Part shown: one piece after another, positions 46,625 through 57,088 of the stretch
Numbering within the stretch: position 1 is the first letter of the stretch
Layout of the letters: every line of letters starts with the position of its first letter
Source of the DNA: Wurfbainia villosa
Taxonomy: Eukaryota > Streptophyta > Magnoliopsida > Zingiberales > Zingiberaceae
NCBI GenBank assembly: GCA_025175895.1
Contig: CM046005.1
Span: forward strand, 57,994,325 to 58,058,324
Length of the DNA: 64,000 nucleotides
Direction of reading: 5' to 3'
Position numbers and translations under genes: made by a program
The notes under the pieces: generated by a model
The model's input: only the letters and a program-made list of their open reading frames with translations
What the model was told of the DNA's origin: nothing
Database searches by the model: none

Positions 46625-48190
46625 ATGGGTTAGGTGTGTCAACCCAAGTGGATGGGTAGTTAACCTAACCATAGTAGAGTTGACACATTAGGGTGTGCCA
46701 ATATGTTTGAGAAGTTAAAAATGATTTAAATTGGCACAATTAGGTCATAGAGGTAATGGTGTGCCATTTCGGGTTTTTGGCACACTAGGGAAATGAATGG
46801 CATTAAGGCAAAATTGGTTTAATACTTAGAAATGGCAAAATTAATTTTAACACTTAGGTATTTTATACCTTAGCATATTTTTCTTGCCATGATTTATTTG
46901 CCTTGCCATGTCATGACATCATTTTCATTTTATCTATAAAAATGTCATGATCATGTTTAAAGTTATGTTTAGATGTCATGTATGATTAGTTATCATTCAC
47001 ATGCCATGACATCATGATATTGGCATATGTTTCTATCTTATATCATATCTATGCCATAATCATCATCATGCATAAATTAAAATGAAATTAAGGACTATGG
47101 CATGATTTGATGGGAATCAAATAATATTGCCTAGAAATATGCATGAGACCATTTAAAGAATAAAAACCCACATCTCACAAAACTTTGACATGTATGTGTC
47201 TTACACATCTAGATATTGGTGAGATGTTTAGGAAAAAGAAAATAAAGGTTTGAAAAACATTTTGAAAACATTTTGAAAAACCTTGGTGAAGCCTATCTTT
47301 TGATAGCTATCACCATTGAATGGGATGATACAAAGAGGGCTCTTTATTGAAGCTTTTCTAAACTTTTGAACTTTGTATCAATCTACTAATTTAATGGGTA
47401 AAATAATTTTCCAATATTTTTCACCCATAGTGTTTAGGTTAAGTAATATGCATACCAATTTTCAAGAATTATCTACGTATGTATATTTACTTATGGATTT
47501 CGAAAATCCACCTTCAAATCAAAATCAAATGATTATCAATCGGCCGCCATGGATGGCGATTGATCGATGAAGGTGGCAAATTGATTGATTTCGATCGCCC
47601 AAGCTGATTTCGGGTAAATCTTGATGATTAGGCCCATGTTCAGCTAGGTTAAGGTCCCCTAATCACTCCTAACCCTAGGACATGCTTGGGAGAGCATAAG
47701 AGAGGGTGGAAATCCATTGGATATGGATTAGGAGTTGGGTTGAGGGAGAGTATCAATTTTAAGGTGGAAGAGAGTTCATTGTTGAACTTTGCCTTAATTT
47801 TGATTTGGTTAATGTTCCTATTGGCTTAGGGACTCTCCAAGGACATTGTTGGTGCAATGGTCAAGGGGGAGCAAGCCTCTAGGGGGAGGTATCCATCATG
47901 GGAGGATGGATGTGTATTTCCTCATGGGAGGAAATTGGGTTGCCTTTTTTTTTAAGTGATATGGGATCACTAGAAAGATTGTAGGCATGTGTTCCTTCAA
48001 GGGAGAGATTGTAAGATCTCATTGGGATATGAGACATTCATACTCTTGGGGAGGACCTTTTTGATGTAATGTCAAAAAGGGGGAGAAGTTACCAAGTTAC
48101 CAATTAGGGTTCGTTGGAATTCTCATTGGGATATGAGAATTGCCAATATGGGAGAATTGGTAGACTTGAGATGGTAGTTTTGTCAATCAT
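46625..48190 (+). other. Non-coding interior of element I in place of pol
   Basis: About 1.57 kb without a recognisable frame on either strand. The first half is AT-rich with repeated atgtcatgacatcat-like pieces; the part from 47640 onwards is purine-rich, with ggggag/gggag runs (47868, 48020, 48055, 48080) as in 3' untranslated regions of SIRE-type elements. Confidence 0.75.
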
Positions 48191-48205
48191 CAAAAAGGGG
48201 GAGAT
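48191..48205 (+). other. Polypurine tract of element I
   Basis: caaaaagggggagat directly precedes the 3' LTR; its complement borders the 3' LTR of J at 56229. Confidence 0.9.
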
Positions 48206-49651
48206 TGTTGGTGCAATCGGCCCAGGTTGACTCGAGTTTGACTCGAGCAGTACCTTGATGGTATTTTGATGATAGACAAAACTCATGACATGGGATTGTC
48301 ATGGGAAAGTCCAACATGGGGTTGGCATAGAAAATCCAAGCATGGAGCTTGGTGTGGAAAGTCCAAAGCATTGCGAAGCCGTGCGCTTGGTGCTTGGCAT
48401 GGGAAATCCAAAGCATTGCGAAGCCGTGCGCTTGGTGCTTGGTGAGAAATGCATTGCGAAGCCGTGCGCTTGGTGCATGTGGGAAGTCTTGAGGACTTGG
48501 TAAGTTCACTAGGCTCGGGGTCCTTGAGTCGGTGAAGGATGGCATTGCGAAGCCGTGCGCTTGGTGCATCCGAGGGACCGCCGGACAGGGAGCGAATGGA
48601 GTGAGCCCAAAGGGAAGCATACTTCTAGGGTATGAGACGCGAAGGATGGCGTTGCGAAGCCGTGCGCTTGGCGCATCCGAGGGACGTAGGCCGAGGGAAG
48701 AGAGCTTCGGTGGGGAACTCCATGAGGGATGTGGACTTAGCCAAGTGGCTAAGACTGAGTGTCGGAGGCTCAAACAACTTGGTGTTTGAGGTTTGCCCGA
48801 CGGCAGTCGACTGGCATAGGTGCCAGTTCGACTGGTCCAAGTCGACTAGGGTTCGACTGGTGTAAGGCTGCATTTTGGTGCTTGGCGCGGTATATCGCAA
48901 TGATCGACGTCGAGCAATGCGATCGCTGTGGATGGCGGTCGATGGAAATGATCGATGGAAGCGCCGAGCAACGCCCGTAGCCGATCGGGCGCCGATTATT
49001 AGGTCACTGGGCCGACCGCCACCGGCAATGATCGATAGGAGATCCGTTGGAACTTGTCCGACGTGGATCCGCCGCTGTGAGACAACGGATGACAGGGGGC
49101 CGATCGGGCCTTTGGCATGATCGATGGGCGCAAAACAAACTTGATGCAGGTTATAAATGGAGCTCGAGTTGGAGGATTTCGCCAAGACTTTTGTGAAGCT
49201 ATTGGAGGGGAATTGCTGCTGCATTCCAGACCTTCAAGAGCCATCTTAAGCAAGCAACAAGCAAAGGGTTCAAAGCAAGCATTGTAAAGTGTTCTTTACG
49301 TGTATTTCGTATTTGTCTTTGTATTGCTTGTATTCCATTACTTAGGGTAATTGCTTGTGAAAGGTTTCTCCACCTCCGACGTGTAGTCGAAAAGGAGTGT
49401 TATAGTTAGTGCCGTGCCCATAACTAGAGCTCGAGGAGCTCGCCCGTGGAGTAGGAACCGTTCGGTTCCGAACCACGTATATCGTGTGTATTTGCATGTG
49501 ATTGTATTTGTTGTTGGTATTCATATTTGTATTAGTATTCCGCTGCGCTAACAACAATCGTAGACAAGCACACGACGAAGCCGAGCAAATACCGACATCC
49601 AACGAACGAGGGCTATTCACCCCCCTCTAGCCGGCCATCCGATCCCTTACA
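48206..49651 (+). repeat. 3' LTR of element I (1446 bp)
   Basis: Same ends as the 5' LTR, followed by taact at 49652-49656. It contains a GTCGAC-rich segment (48803-48860) and a CGATCGAT-rich segment (48895-49130), both poorly conserved in the other LTR. Confidence 0.94.
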
Positions 49652-49656
49652 TAACT
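49652..49656. other. Right target-site duplication of element I
   Basis: taact, matching 43641-43645; the H leader resumes after it. Confidence 0.93.
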
Positions 49657-50600
49657 CTTTAATAGCTTTGGTTAAGTTTTAGATTAGTTTAGTGTTTATT
49701 CCTAAACCAGCTTCCAGGCTGTGGCGAGGCACAGGGGCCTTCTTGGATATCGGAGCAACGACCACTTCTAAGACAAAGCTGATGTTTGGAAATCACACAA
49801 AACTAATGTTAACACTTATGTTCAAAGCTAATATATGCCTCTACTTTCTTAACCAATTAAGAAAACACTTAATTAAGTCTTAACCAAGACTGATAGCGGG
49901 ACATCACGATTGTCCACTCGCACCCCTCCAAGATAAAATGCATTGCTTTGCTTTGGCAAACCCAATAACAAATGATCGAGGAAGTAGTGAGTACCAACTT
50001 TGGTAGGCATATCGTTTAGACTTATTAAGAAATAAACATGTATCATATACATGTTAGCATACATCACATATAAGCTAAACTAACATGCATCACATACAAG
50101 CTAAACTAACATGCATCACATACATATTAAACTAACGTGTCATGGTTATGGCCCTTATTCTACAATCTTCTCAAGCCAATGAAAAGATTGATTGGTCAAC
50201 CTAGGGATAGCATCTTCTCCTAAGTGCTTCCTTTTGGTTGTCTTGTGTGTTGACCTCCTCCTTGTAACCTCATCCTCCAATGGACCCTCCATCCTTGTTT
50301 TGTACATTACAAAAGGAGAAATACTCGAGTTACATTCGAGTCTAAAACTAATTTTACAACAAGAATATTAGGAGAAAGGCACGACACGCAGGCCGTATTA
50401 AGAATTACAACACACAATCACAAACTTTTTGGGACTAGGCCATAACCATGCACCATGTCATTTTAACATTTAAAAGACATTGGATATTTTATTATGTTTG
50501 AAAATTTGCTAATGCAATTATCAACTCATAATAAAATTTATCCTACTTCTATATCACATATAAAATAGAGAAAACCTATTTTATACGATCTTTCGCAAGT
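49657..50600 (-). other. Leader of element H, part next to the PBS
   Basis: Non-coding. It holds a module (49705-49790, cttccaggctgtggcgaggc...) that resembles 60385-60465 in the gag-pol spacer of J, and three 26-bp units around acatgcatcacatacaagc (about 50050-50130). No gene seen. Confidence 0.7.
50052..50130. repeat. 26-bp tandem repeats in the leader of element H
   Basis: Three successive units of the form catcacatacaagctaaacta, separated by acatg; the last is degenerate. Confidence 0.85.
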
Positions 50601-50613
50601 GGCTCTGATACCA
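50601..50613 (-). other. Primer-binding site of element H
   Basis: ggctctgatacca on the + strand, exact, one base before the LTR. Confidence 0.93.
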
Positions 50614-50614
50614 C

Positions 50615-52486
50615 TGTAGGGAAATCTCGTATGCCAAATGGCATATGCGCAACGGAAAATAGGATCCCTTCCAAGTGATCCATGCGAAAGCAAACTCGTA
50701 TAAAATAAATTTCTCTAAACCAAACCTATCTTATAGGAGAGGTTACCTTTGTTGCGTGCCCTTGTTAATCCCGCTTATCCCTTTAGTTTGTTGGATCTTT
50801 AGCACGTTCAAGTGTCCGTGCCTCTATACGTATCCACACGAGCACGCTCTTGTCTCACAAAAGAAAACTAGAGGAGCTCTCCTTTACTTCTTGCTAGAGA
50901 AGTCCCTAAAGGAGAGGAAGCTAGGGAAAAGAGAAGGGAAGAAGAAGACTACTCTTCTTGCTACTCACAAAAAGCCACACAACAATAATCTCTCAAGCTC
51001 TCTCCAAGCCTCAAGCTCCCAACAACCACACTCCACAACCACAACAACAATTGCTATGGAATGGCCGGCCACTTCATGGTCTTTTATAGGGTTGGAAAAA
51101 CCCTTTCACCTCCTACCATTCAATGCAATCCATTGCATTGGGACATTTGTTTGGCCGGCCACTTAAGGAGACAAAACCATTTTGTTTCCTTCCACCTTAA
51201 CTAGCTTAGGTGGATGCTTAGGTGGCATGCTAATGTGGCATGCTTATGTGGCATTCTTATGTGGCATTCATGCATGTTGAATTAATCTTATTAATTCAAT
51301 TAAGCTTATGTTATCATATTGAATTAATCTTATTAATTCAATTAAGCTTATGTTATCATATTGAATTAATCTTATTAAATCAATAAGGTAACATATTGAA
51401 TTAATCTCATTAAATCAATTAGCTAAAATTCTCATTAAGCTTAAAGTCCAAAACCATTTTGTACTTAAGCTTATTCCCATATTATTCTAGTCAAACTAGA
51501 ATACTCTAATTCCTCTAATTATCATGCTCTTTGTGTGTGACCCTATAGGCTCTCATAACGTTGGCAGTGGACCTAAACTCTTTTAGATACACAAGCAATG
51601 AGCGGCATCTAGCAATACATCATTGCTACCCAAGTTACGAGATAAGTCAAGATCCGACTAACCTTTCCGTGACTACTATAATATATGACCGTGTCCTTCT
51701 ATCCTTGATATCAGATTGATCAATGAGGCATAGACCGTGTCATCCTCGATCAATCTATGTGTTTCTTGATCCCTGAGTAAACTAACTCAAACAAATGAGC
51801 TCAATATCTCATATTGACTCATTCGAGCATGGTCATGCATTTTAGTAGTTCTACTCAATCAAGGGGCCCACCGATATCACTCCCGTCATATGGAAGGGAT
51901 AGATCCCATCTACATCACTCACATCCCTCCGCATAATTTGTAACATACCCAGTAATCGCCTTTATGGTCCACCCTGTTACGGGTGACGTTTGACGATACC
52001 AAAGTACATAACTCCTTATGTAGGGAACCGTAGTGACTTCAGGTCTAAGGACTATTCATACCAATAGTCACATGAGAAAGTTTATGACACTCATATAACG
52101 ATCCATGAAACTTTCTCATGGCGGGTCAGTTCAGTATATATTCTCCAATATATACCCATGTGTCAACTTGATATCATATATCCATGACTTGTGAGATCAA
52201 GTCATCAATTGACCTACATGCTAGTCTTTATGTATTAATATTGCCCTTGCATATTAATACTCGACTAGGAACATTTAGGAAAGTGTTCTCTACAGCCTCT
52301 CATAATCAATTCTGCCAATTGATGTGCTGTAGATAAGAACCTACTTTTCTAGGGCATTATTATATTTAAATTAGCTGGCACAAGCAAGATGTAAATATAA
52401 TAACCAATCCTTTGCCTTTATAGAATATGATACAAAATGTTCCCTATTCAACCATCACATGATTGGTTCTAGGGCTTTAACTAACA
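50615..52486 (-). repeat. 5' LTR of element H (1872 bp)
   Basis: Near-identical to 37627-39494; followed by aattg (52487-52491) and element G sequence. Confidence 0.95.
51279..51424. repeat. 42-bp tandem repeats in the 5' LTR of element H
   Basis: Same array as 38291-38446 in the other LTR, with equal unit number, so it predates the insertion. Confidence 0.88.
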
Positions 52487-52857
52487 AATTGTTGTTACAT
52501 AACTTTAAATGACGTTCTTTATGGGACTAGAACTTTATGTAATGGTATATATACGTTGGACGTATCCAGTGACATTATCAATATCGAAGCGAGCAACAAG
52601 AATGCTCGGAAAGATAATTAATTAGCCTCCTATATGTGGCATTGTCATCTTGGCCATGTAAGCAAGAAACACATGTCCGAATTACACCGATGTGGAATTC
52701 TGGAATCATTTGAATTTGATTCATTCGATACATACAAATCGTGCTTAAAAGGCAAGATGACTAAGTTACCTTTTACTCGAAAAGGTGAATCGGTGGGAGT
52801 GTTGCTTGGTCTAATACATACTGATGAATGCGGACCTATGTCAACTCATGCTCTAGG
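52487..52857 (+). pseudogene. pol: GAG-pre-integrase/integrase start of element G, between H and F
   Basis: Continues element G after H. After a degraded stretch (52487-52630) the frame 52634-52857 reads HCHLGHVSKKHMSELHRCGI, then a zinc-region cysteine pair now YKSCLKGKM (first cysteine lost) and LIHTDECGPMSTHALG with the first catalytic aspartate. It stops at 52858, where the LTR of F begins; the rest of integrase, RT, RNase H and 3' LTR should lie right of the window. Confidence 0.9.
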
Positions 52858-53631
52858 TGTTGGAATCGTGCTATTCCTCGGAATGCTCATCTGCTCCCAT
52901 TTCCCCGGATTAAAATTTTCACTAATGAAAAACTAATCCGGATGGGATGAGTTTCCTTAGCACAACCAATTCGTCGTCGTGCCAACGACTCGAGCGATCG
53001 CTTGAACAAATTTGTTGTTCAAGCAATCAACTCTTCTAGTCGGTTAGCCGCGGAAGAGACGACGGACGGATAACCGGTTTTTGTGTTTCTTATTCGGGGT
53101 CCATGATTATACAAATACATACAAATGTAAACTAGTATAATCAACACATACTAACATAAAGAACATAAGCTAGCATATCAATAAGAACATGCAAAGAACA
53201 ATAATAAAAGTTGTAAAACTTTTATATCTCTTGATCTTCTATCGTATGTCCTAACCTCCTTGTAGACTTCGTGTGGGCGAAGATCCTCCACAAGTTGAAA
53301 CTTCCTAGATCTTCTTCAATCCAAAGAAAGAAGAACTCTCTTTCCCTTCTTGCTTGAGCCAACCACCAATCCACAAAGGATTGATGCCGCCGACCCCAAG
53401 AATAGAGAGAATAATATGGAAACAACCAAGGAACCGAACTAGGGACAAACCCTAGCTTCTAGTGCCACCGGCCAAGATGGAGTGAAGAGGAGAAAGGGAA
53501 TATGTTGGGCGCCAGCCACGGTGGAGGGAATAGAGGAAGGAGCCGGCCACACCCTAGGAAGAGGAAGAGCTCATCTCCTATAGTTGCCGCCTAACTTCCT
53601 TGCAATCCCTAGCCGTCCAACCATAGGAGCC

Positions 53632-53649
53632 AAACCCTAATTAGGGTTT
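53632..53649. promoter_or_regulatory. Double-telobox palindrome, copy 1
   Basis: AAACCCTAATTAGGGTTT, a perfect 18-bp palindrome made of two back-to-back AAACCCTA teloboxes, repeated at 53791-53808 within a duplicated block of the F LTR. Teloboxes are known cis elements in plant promoters; activity here is inferred. Confidence 0.6.
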
Positions 53650-53790
53650 CCTCCTTAGGCTTTCTTGCCGCCCAACCATGGTGGAGAGAAGAGATCTAGG
53701 AGCTAGCCACCTCCAAGGAAGAAGAAGAGATCTTCCACAAGTTGCCGCCCACCCTTCTTTCCTAACCTTGGCTGCCCATCCAAAGGAGAC

Positions 53791-53808
53791 AAACCCTAAT
53801 TAGGGTTT
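53791..53808. promoter_or_regulatory. Double-telobox palindrome, copy 2
   Basis: Second exact copy of AAACCCTAATTAGGGTTT, followed by the same cctccttagg context as copy 1. Confidence 0.6.
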
Positions 53809-53907
53809 CCTCCTTAGGGTTTCTTGTCGCCCAAGCAAGGCTTGACAAAACCCTAATCTCCTTAGCATCCATCATCCAACCAAAAAACCTTGTTGCCACC
53901 CAACCCA

Positions 53908-53925
53908 ATCTCCCATATATATAGA
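53908..53925 (-). promoter_or_regulatory. TATA box of element F LTR
   Basis: atctcccatatatatagag on the + strand, in the same place relative to the minisatellite as the C TATA box. Confidence 0.5.
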
Positions 53926-53944
53926 GTTAGGTTTAGGCCTTGGT

Positions 53945-54170
53945 TTAATCTCCACCGTCGGTTCTAGGGTTTTAATCTCAACCGTCGGCTCTAGAGATTT
54001 AATCTCAACCGTCAGTTCTAGGGATTTAATCCCAACCGTCGGATCTAGAGATTTAATCTCAACCGTCGGTTCTAGGGTTTTAATCCCAACCATCGGATCT
54101 AGAGATTTAATCTCCACCGTCGGTTCTAGGGATTTAATCCCAACCGTCAGATCTAGAGATTTGTTTTCCA
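53945..54170 (-). repeat. 27-bp minisatellite in the LTR of element F
   Basis: Eight or nine units of atctcaaccgtcggttctag plus ggattta, fewer than the roughly eleven in C. Because 27 is a multiple of three it gives a periodic 9-residue frame on the - strand, which I do not regard as a gene. Confidence 0.9.
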
Positions 54171-55090
54171 TCATTTGATCTAGACTTCATGAGGTTTATA
54201 TTAGGCTACGATAGGGACCATGAGGATGAGTTGGATCTTAGCCACCCGATGGATCGGAACCACACAAACTTGATCCATCAATGATGTTCCATTCCACTAG
54301 AGGATCATCATTGAATTACCTCACCAACCCCCATAAATTAATATGGGCTCCATATATTATTTGTACATCCATCTCCCGTGTTTAAGATATCGAATGTCAG
54401 TCCAATTAATTGATTTACTGACCATCAATTAATTAACATCTAACTCCTCGAGTAGTACCACTCAACCTTATCATCATGTTGACTAAGTCAACCTGCAGGG
54501 TTTACATGATGAACCTTATGAGCTCCTCAAGGGGACATCATCAACCTAATACATAGGACACAGATTCCTCCTATAATCAACGACACACCATGTAAATAAT
54601 ATCATTTCCCAACTTACCGGGCATATTGATTTAATCCATAGAAATCTCACCCTCTGGTAAATCAAAGAAATAAATACTAAGTACATGTGTCCGTTATTAT
54701 ATCGGGATTAAGAGCATGTACAATATAATATCCGAGGTCCGATTCAATTATGTAGTCAGCAACAAATTGAATCACCTCTATGTCGGTTCTGCTCAATACA
54801 CCTAAGTGTACTAGTGTAACTTTATGTTCAAGACAAAACAATACCAAGCTACACTACAACCATGCCAATGGTTTGTCCAAAACCATCTTGGTTGTGAGCC
54901 TCTACTTATATTCTACAAGGAACTGATAACATGATCTTCTGTGCCACACCAAGCACCATGTTATCTACAATGTAAAATATTAGACAATTTTGCATAATCA
55001 TAAAAATATGCAAACAATGATCATGTGATTCTTATTTCAAAATAAAGATGTTCATACAAAAGAGCTAGGCTTTCAGTATACATCCCAACA

Positions 55091-55106
55091 ATCTCCCACT
55101 TATACT
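55091..55106 (-). other. Polypurine tract region of element F
   Basis: atctcccacttatact on the + strand, as in C at 16564. Confidence 0.8.
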
Positions 55107-55129
55107 AAAAGACTATGCTGTCATCATAC

Positions 55130-56228
55130 TGTTGGATCAATGCGGTTCGCTAGAGGGGGGGTGAATAGCGAAAGAAAAAACTTTTTCGAATTCGTTTTAA
55201 GCTCGATATATGCAGCGGAAAGATAAGCAAAACAAAAAGTAAAGGAGACAATAGAAACAAGATATTTACTTGGTTCGTAGCCGAAGGCTACTACTCCAAG
55301 GCCCTAGTGGTCCTTGACCACGCACGGAGGGCAAATCACTAAACAAACTCCTCCTCGTTGGAGGTAGGAGTTAATCGATACAAAAAAACTTGAGGTAGAG
55401 GGACACTCCCCCTCTCCTCGTTACGATAGAAAAATAGCTTCGAAGAATGTAAATGAGCAACGACACTAAAATTAAAATCGACGTACAAAAATAAAGGAAA
55501 TAAAACCTAGACGTCGGAGAAGAAGAAGCACGTTGTTGTCGGTAGCTTTGCGGAGACTTTTTGGAAGCTTAGAATTGTTGTCAAAACCCTAGGTTTGGCC
55601 CTCCTTTTATAGCTTTTGAGCCCCTTTTCGAGTGGGTCTTCAACCAATCACAAATGGACACCAAACCGCTTTGAGGTGGAGTGATAAGCCTTGACTCCTC
55701 GAATCTGATCATTGACCATCGATCGGTGATGGCCATCATCGATCGATGCGACATCGATCGATTGATGACCTTCAGCGATCGATACACGGCAATGAGTCCT
55801 CCAAGTCGGGCAATGATCGATGCTTGCTGCAAGTCAAAGTTAGCTCAACAAAAACATACTTCCGACGGTCTTCGACCGTCCGATCTCGACCTAGACCACC
55901 TATGAGATGTCTTGGGTCGGATCTACGCTTAAGATCATCCCCGTAACGAGGATACGACCTCACTTACGCTCACACACATGAGCTTACCTCGATACTTACG
56001 TGTTGCTTTTGCTTCCGGCCTTCCACTCGATTCCTTCGGCTCCCTCCGAAGTCACGCGAGTGTCGCCCGACCACCGCGGCTTCCTCCGGGTGTCGCTAGC
56101 CTTCAGCTCCAGCTATAGCAATCTTCTGCACACTCGATTCAGCTCGTGAGATAACAACATAAGCTTAACTTTGTATCGTTTGCTATAATCAAAACTTAGG
56201 TTCGACTTAGGTGTCCACTGCACCAACA
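55130..56228 (-). repeat. 3' LTR of element J (1099 bp)
   Basis: + strand TGTTGGATCAATGCGGTTCG ... GTGTCCACTGCACCAACA. It contains a CGATCGAT-rich stretch (55720-55800). The end TGTTGGTGCA on the element strand is shared with I. Confidence 0.9.
55603..55611 (-). promoter_or_regulatory. TATA box of element J LTR
   Basis: ccttttata on the + strand (tataaaagg on the element strand). Confidence 0.55.
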
Positions 56229-56243
56229 ATCTCCCCCTTTTTG
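56229..56243 (-). other. Polypurine tract of element J
   Basis: atctccccctttttg on the + strand, the complement of the tract before the 3' LTR of I. Confidence 0.9.
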
Positions 56244-57088
56244 ATTTATGGCAAACCCACATACAAAGTTAGGTAAAATAGCAAGCATGAAGAATAATGT
56301 GCATGAGAAAAAATTAAGTTGGAGTAGTAAGGATTTTCTTCAAGTACTCCCCCTTGAGGAAACCTCCCCCTTGACCGAGGGTGAGTCTTTGAAGAAAGAC
56401 CTTAATCCTCCCCCTTGAGGGTTGCTTTAAGTAATTATCATTACTTAAAGTTAGCTTTAGTACAACGTTTTAGTTAAGCCCTTTCTCCCTCTTAAGTAAA
56501 GCATTAACGACATAAATAAGTTAAGAATTCTCTTAACTTGGCCTTTTGTTAAAAGTTAAATAAGTTTTCAAAACCTAAAGTTAACTTTTGGTTTAAACAT
56601 GAAGTAAGAGTTAAGTTAAAAAAAATTTTGACCCCTTAACTTTGGTCTTTTTCTCCCCCTTTTGCCGTATATCAAAAAGAGTAAGGAGTGTGTGGAAACC
56701 AAAATAAGTGCTAAATTTAAAGTCCAAGCATGTTCCACATTTTTTATTTAAAAAATAATATATTGAAAATAAGCTCATCTATGAAATGTTCGACTCATAT
56801 TTGGCTTGATTGATATGAAGGATCAACCAGTCCTGGTCAGAGTCTGTTAGTATGTATGATTATACTCCGTGGTTCATAGCGATGCACTAGCTCTACATCT
56901 GGAACCAGGAGTAAGGTCCTAACATCTCACGCCCATCTACGTGGCTAAGTACACAAACACATTAGTCCTATGTGTTGTGAGATGTACTGGCTCCTTAAAT
57001 CTATAGGATCATGATATCTAAGGTATGTCCTATGCTAGTTCCATGAAAAAGTAAGAAATAGTAGTAAGAAAATATAATTTGCAAGTTC
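56244..57088 (-). other. 3' untranslated region of element J
   Basis: About 850 bp between pol and the purine tract without a recognisable frame. It includes several cctccccc/tcccccttga repeats (56345-56420, 56650) and AT-rich sequence. Confidence 0.75.

Larger units (their letters stand above)
43646..49651 (+). mobile_element. Element I: complete LTR retrotransposon with gag but no pol
   Basis: LTRs 43646-44985 and 48206-49651, PBS, gag region (45044-46624), about 1.6 kb of non-coding DNA, then the purine tract AAAAAGGGGGAGAT; taact is duplicated on both sides. No protease, integrase, RT or RNase H motif can be read on either strand of the interior. LTR ends and purine tract match the SIRE-type elements J and K. 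It is therefore a non-autonomous gag-bearing derivative (comparable in layout to TR-GAG or LARD elements) that would need pol in trans. Confidence 0.93.
37627..52486 (-). mobile_element. Element H: complete copia element carrying nested element I
   Basis: Minus-strand element with LTRs 37627-39494 and 50615-52486, PBS, purine tract and the 5-bp duplication aattg in element G. Without the nested element I (6.0 kb) it would be about 8.85 kb. Integrase and gag motifs resemble the Angela lineage (CESCLLGKMTKIPFSGHGER, LTPPGTPQWNGVSERRNRT); the lineage name is inferred. The LTRs differ at only about 15-20 positions by eye, so the insertion is young, yet the coding part is badly broken. Confidence 0.94.
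52858..55090 (-). repeat. 3' LTR of element F (C family, 2233 bp)
   Basis: + strand TGTTGGAATCGTGCTATTCC ... GTATACATCCCAACA, followed by the purine-tract complement atctcccacttatac. It shows the intact left terminus that is altered in the C 5' LTR. It contains a duplicated block with an 18-bp double-telobox palindrome (53632-53649 and 53791-53808) and the 27-bp minisatellite. Confidence 0.92.
52858..55129 (-). mobile_element. Element F: C-family copia element, 3' end only in window
   Basis: LTR, purine tract and about 25 bp of interior are present, ending gctgtcatcatac, where J inserted. The sequence after the LTR matches 16564-16600 of C. Inserted in the integrase region of G; ctagg (52853-52857) is the candidate left duplication. 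Its coding region should lie to the right of J. Confidence 0.88.

Noticed and set aside
46625..48190. Possible hidden pol or captured host gene inside element I
   Set aside because: No frame or motif of RT, integrase, RNase H or another protein could be read on either strand; a profile search could still change this.
53872..54174. Open frame with a regular 9-residue repeat
   Set aside because: It is the 27-bp minisatellite of the F LTR read in one frame; the same array in C is not open over the same length.
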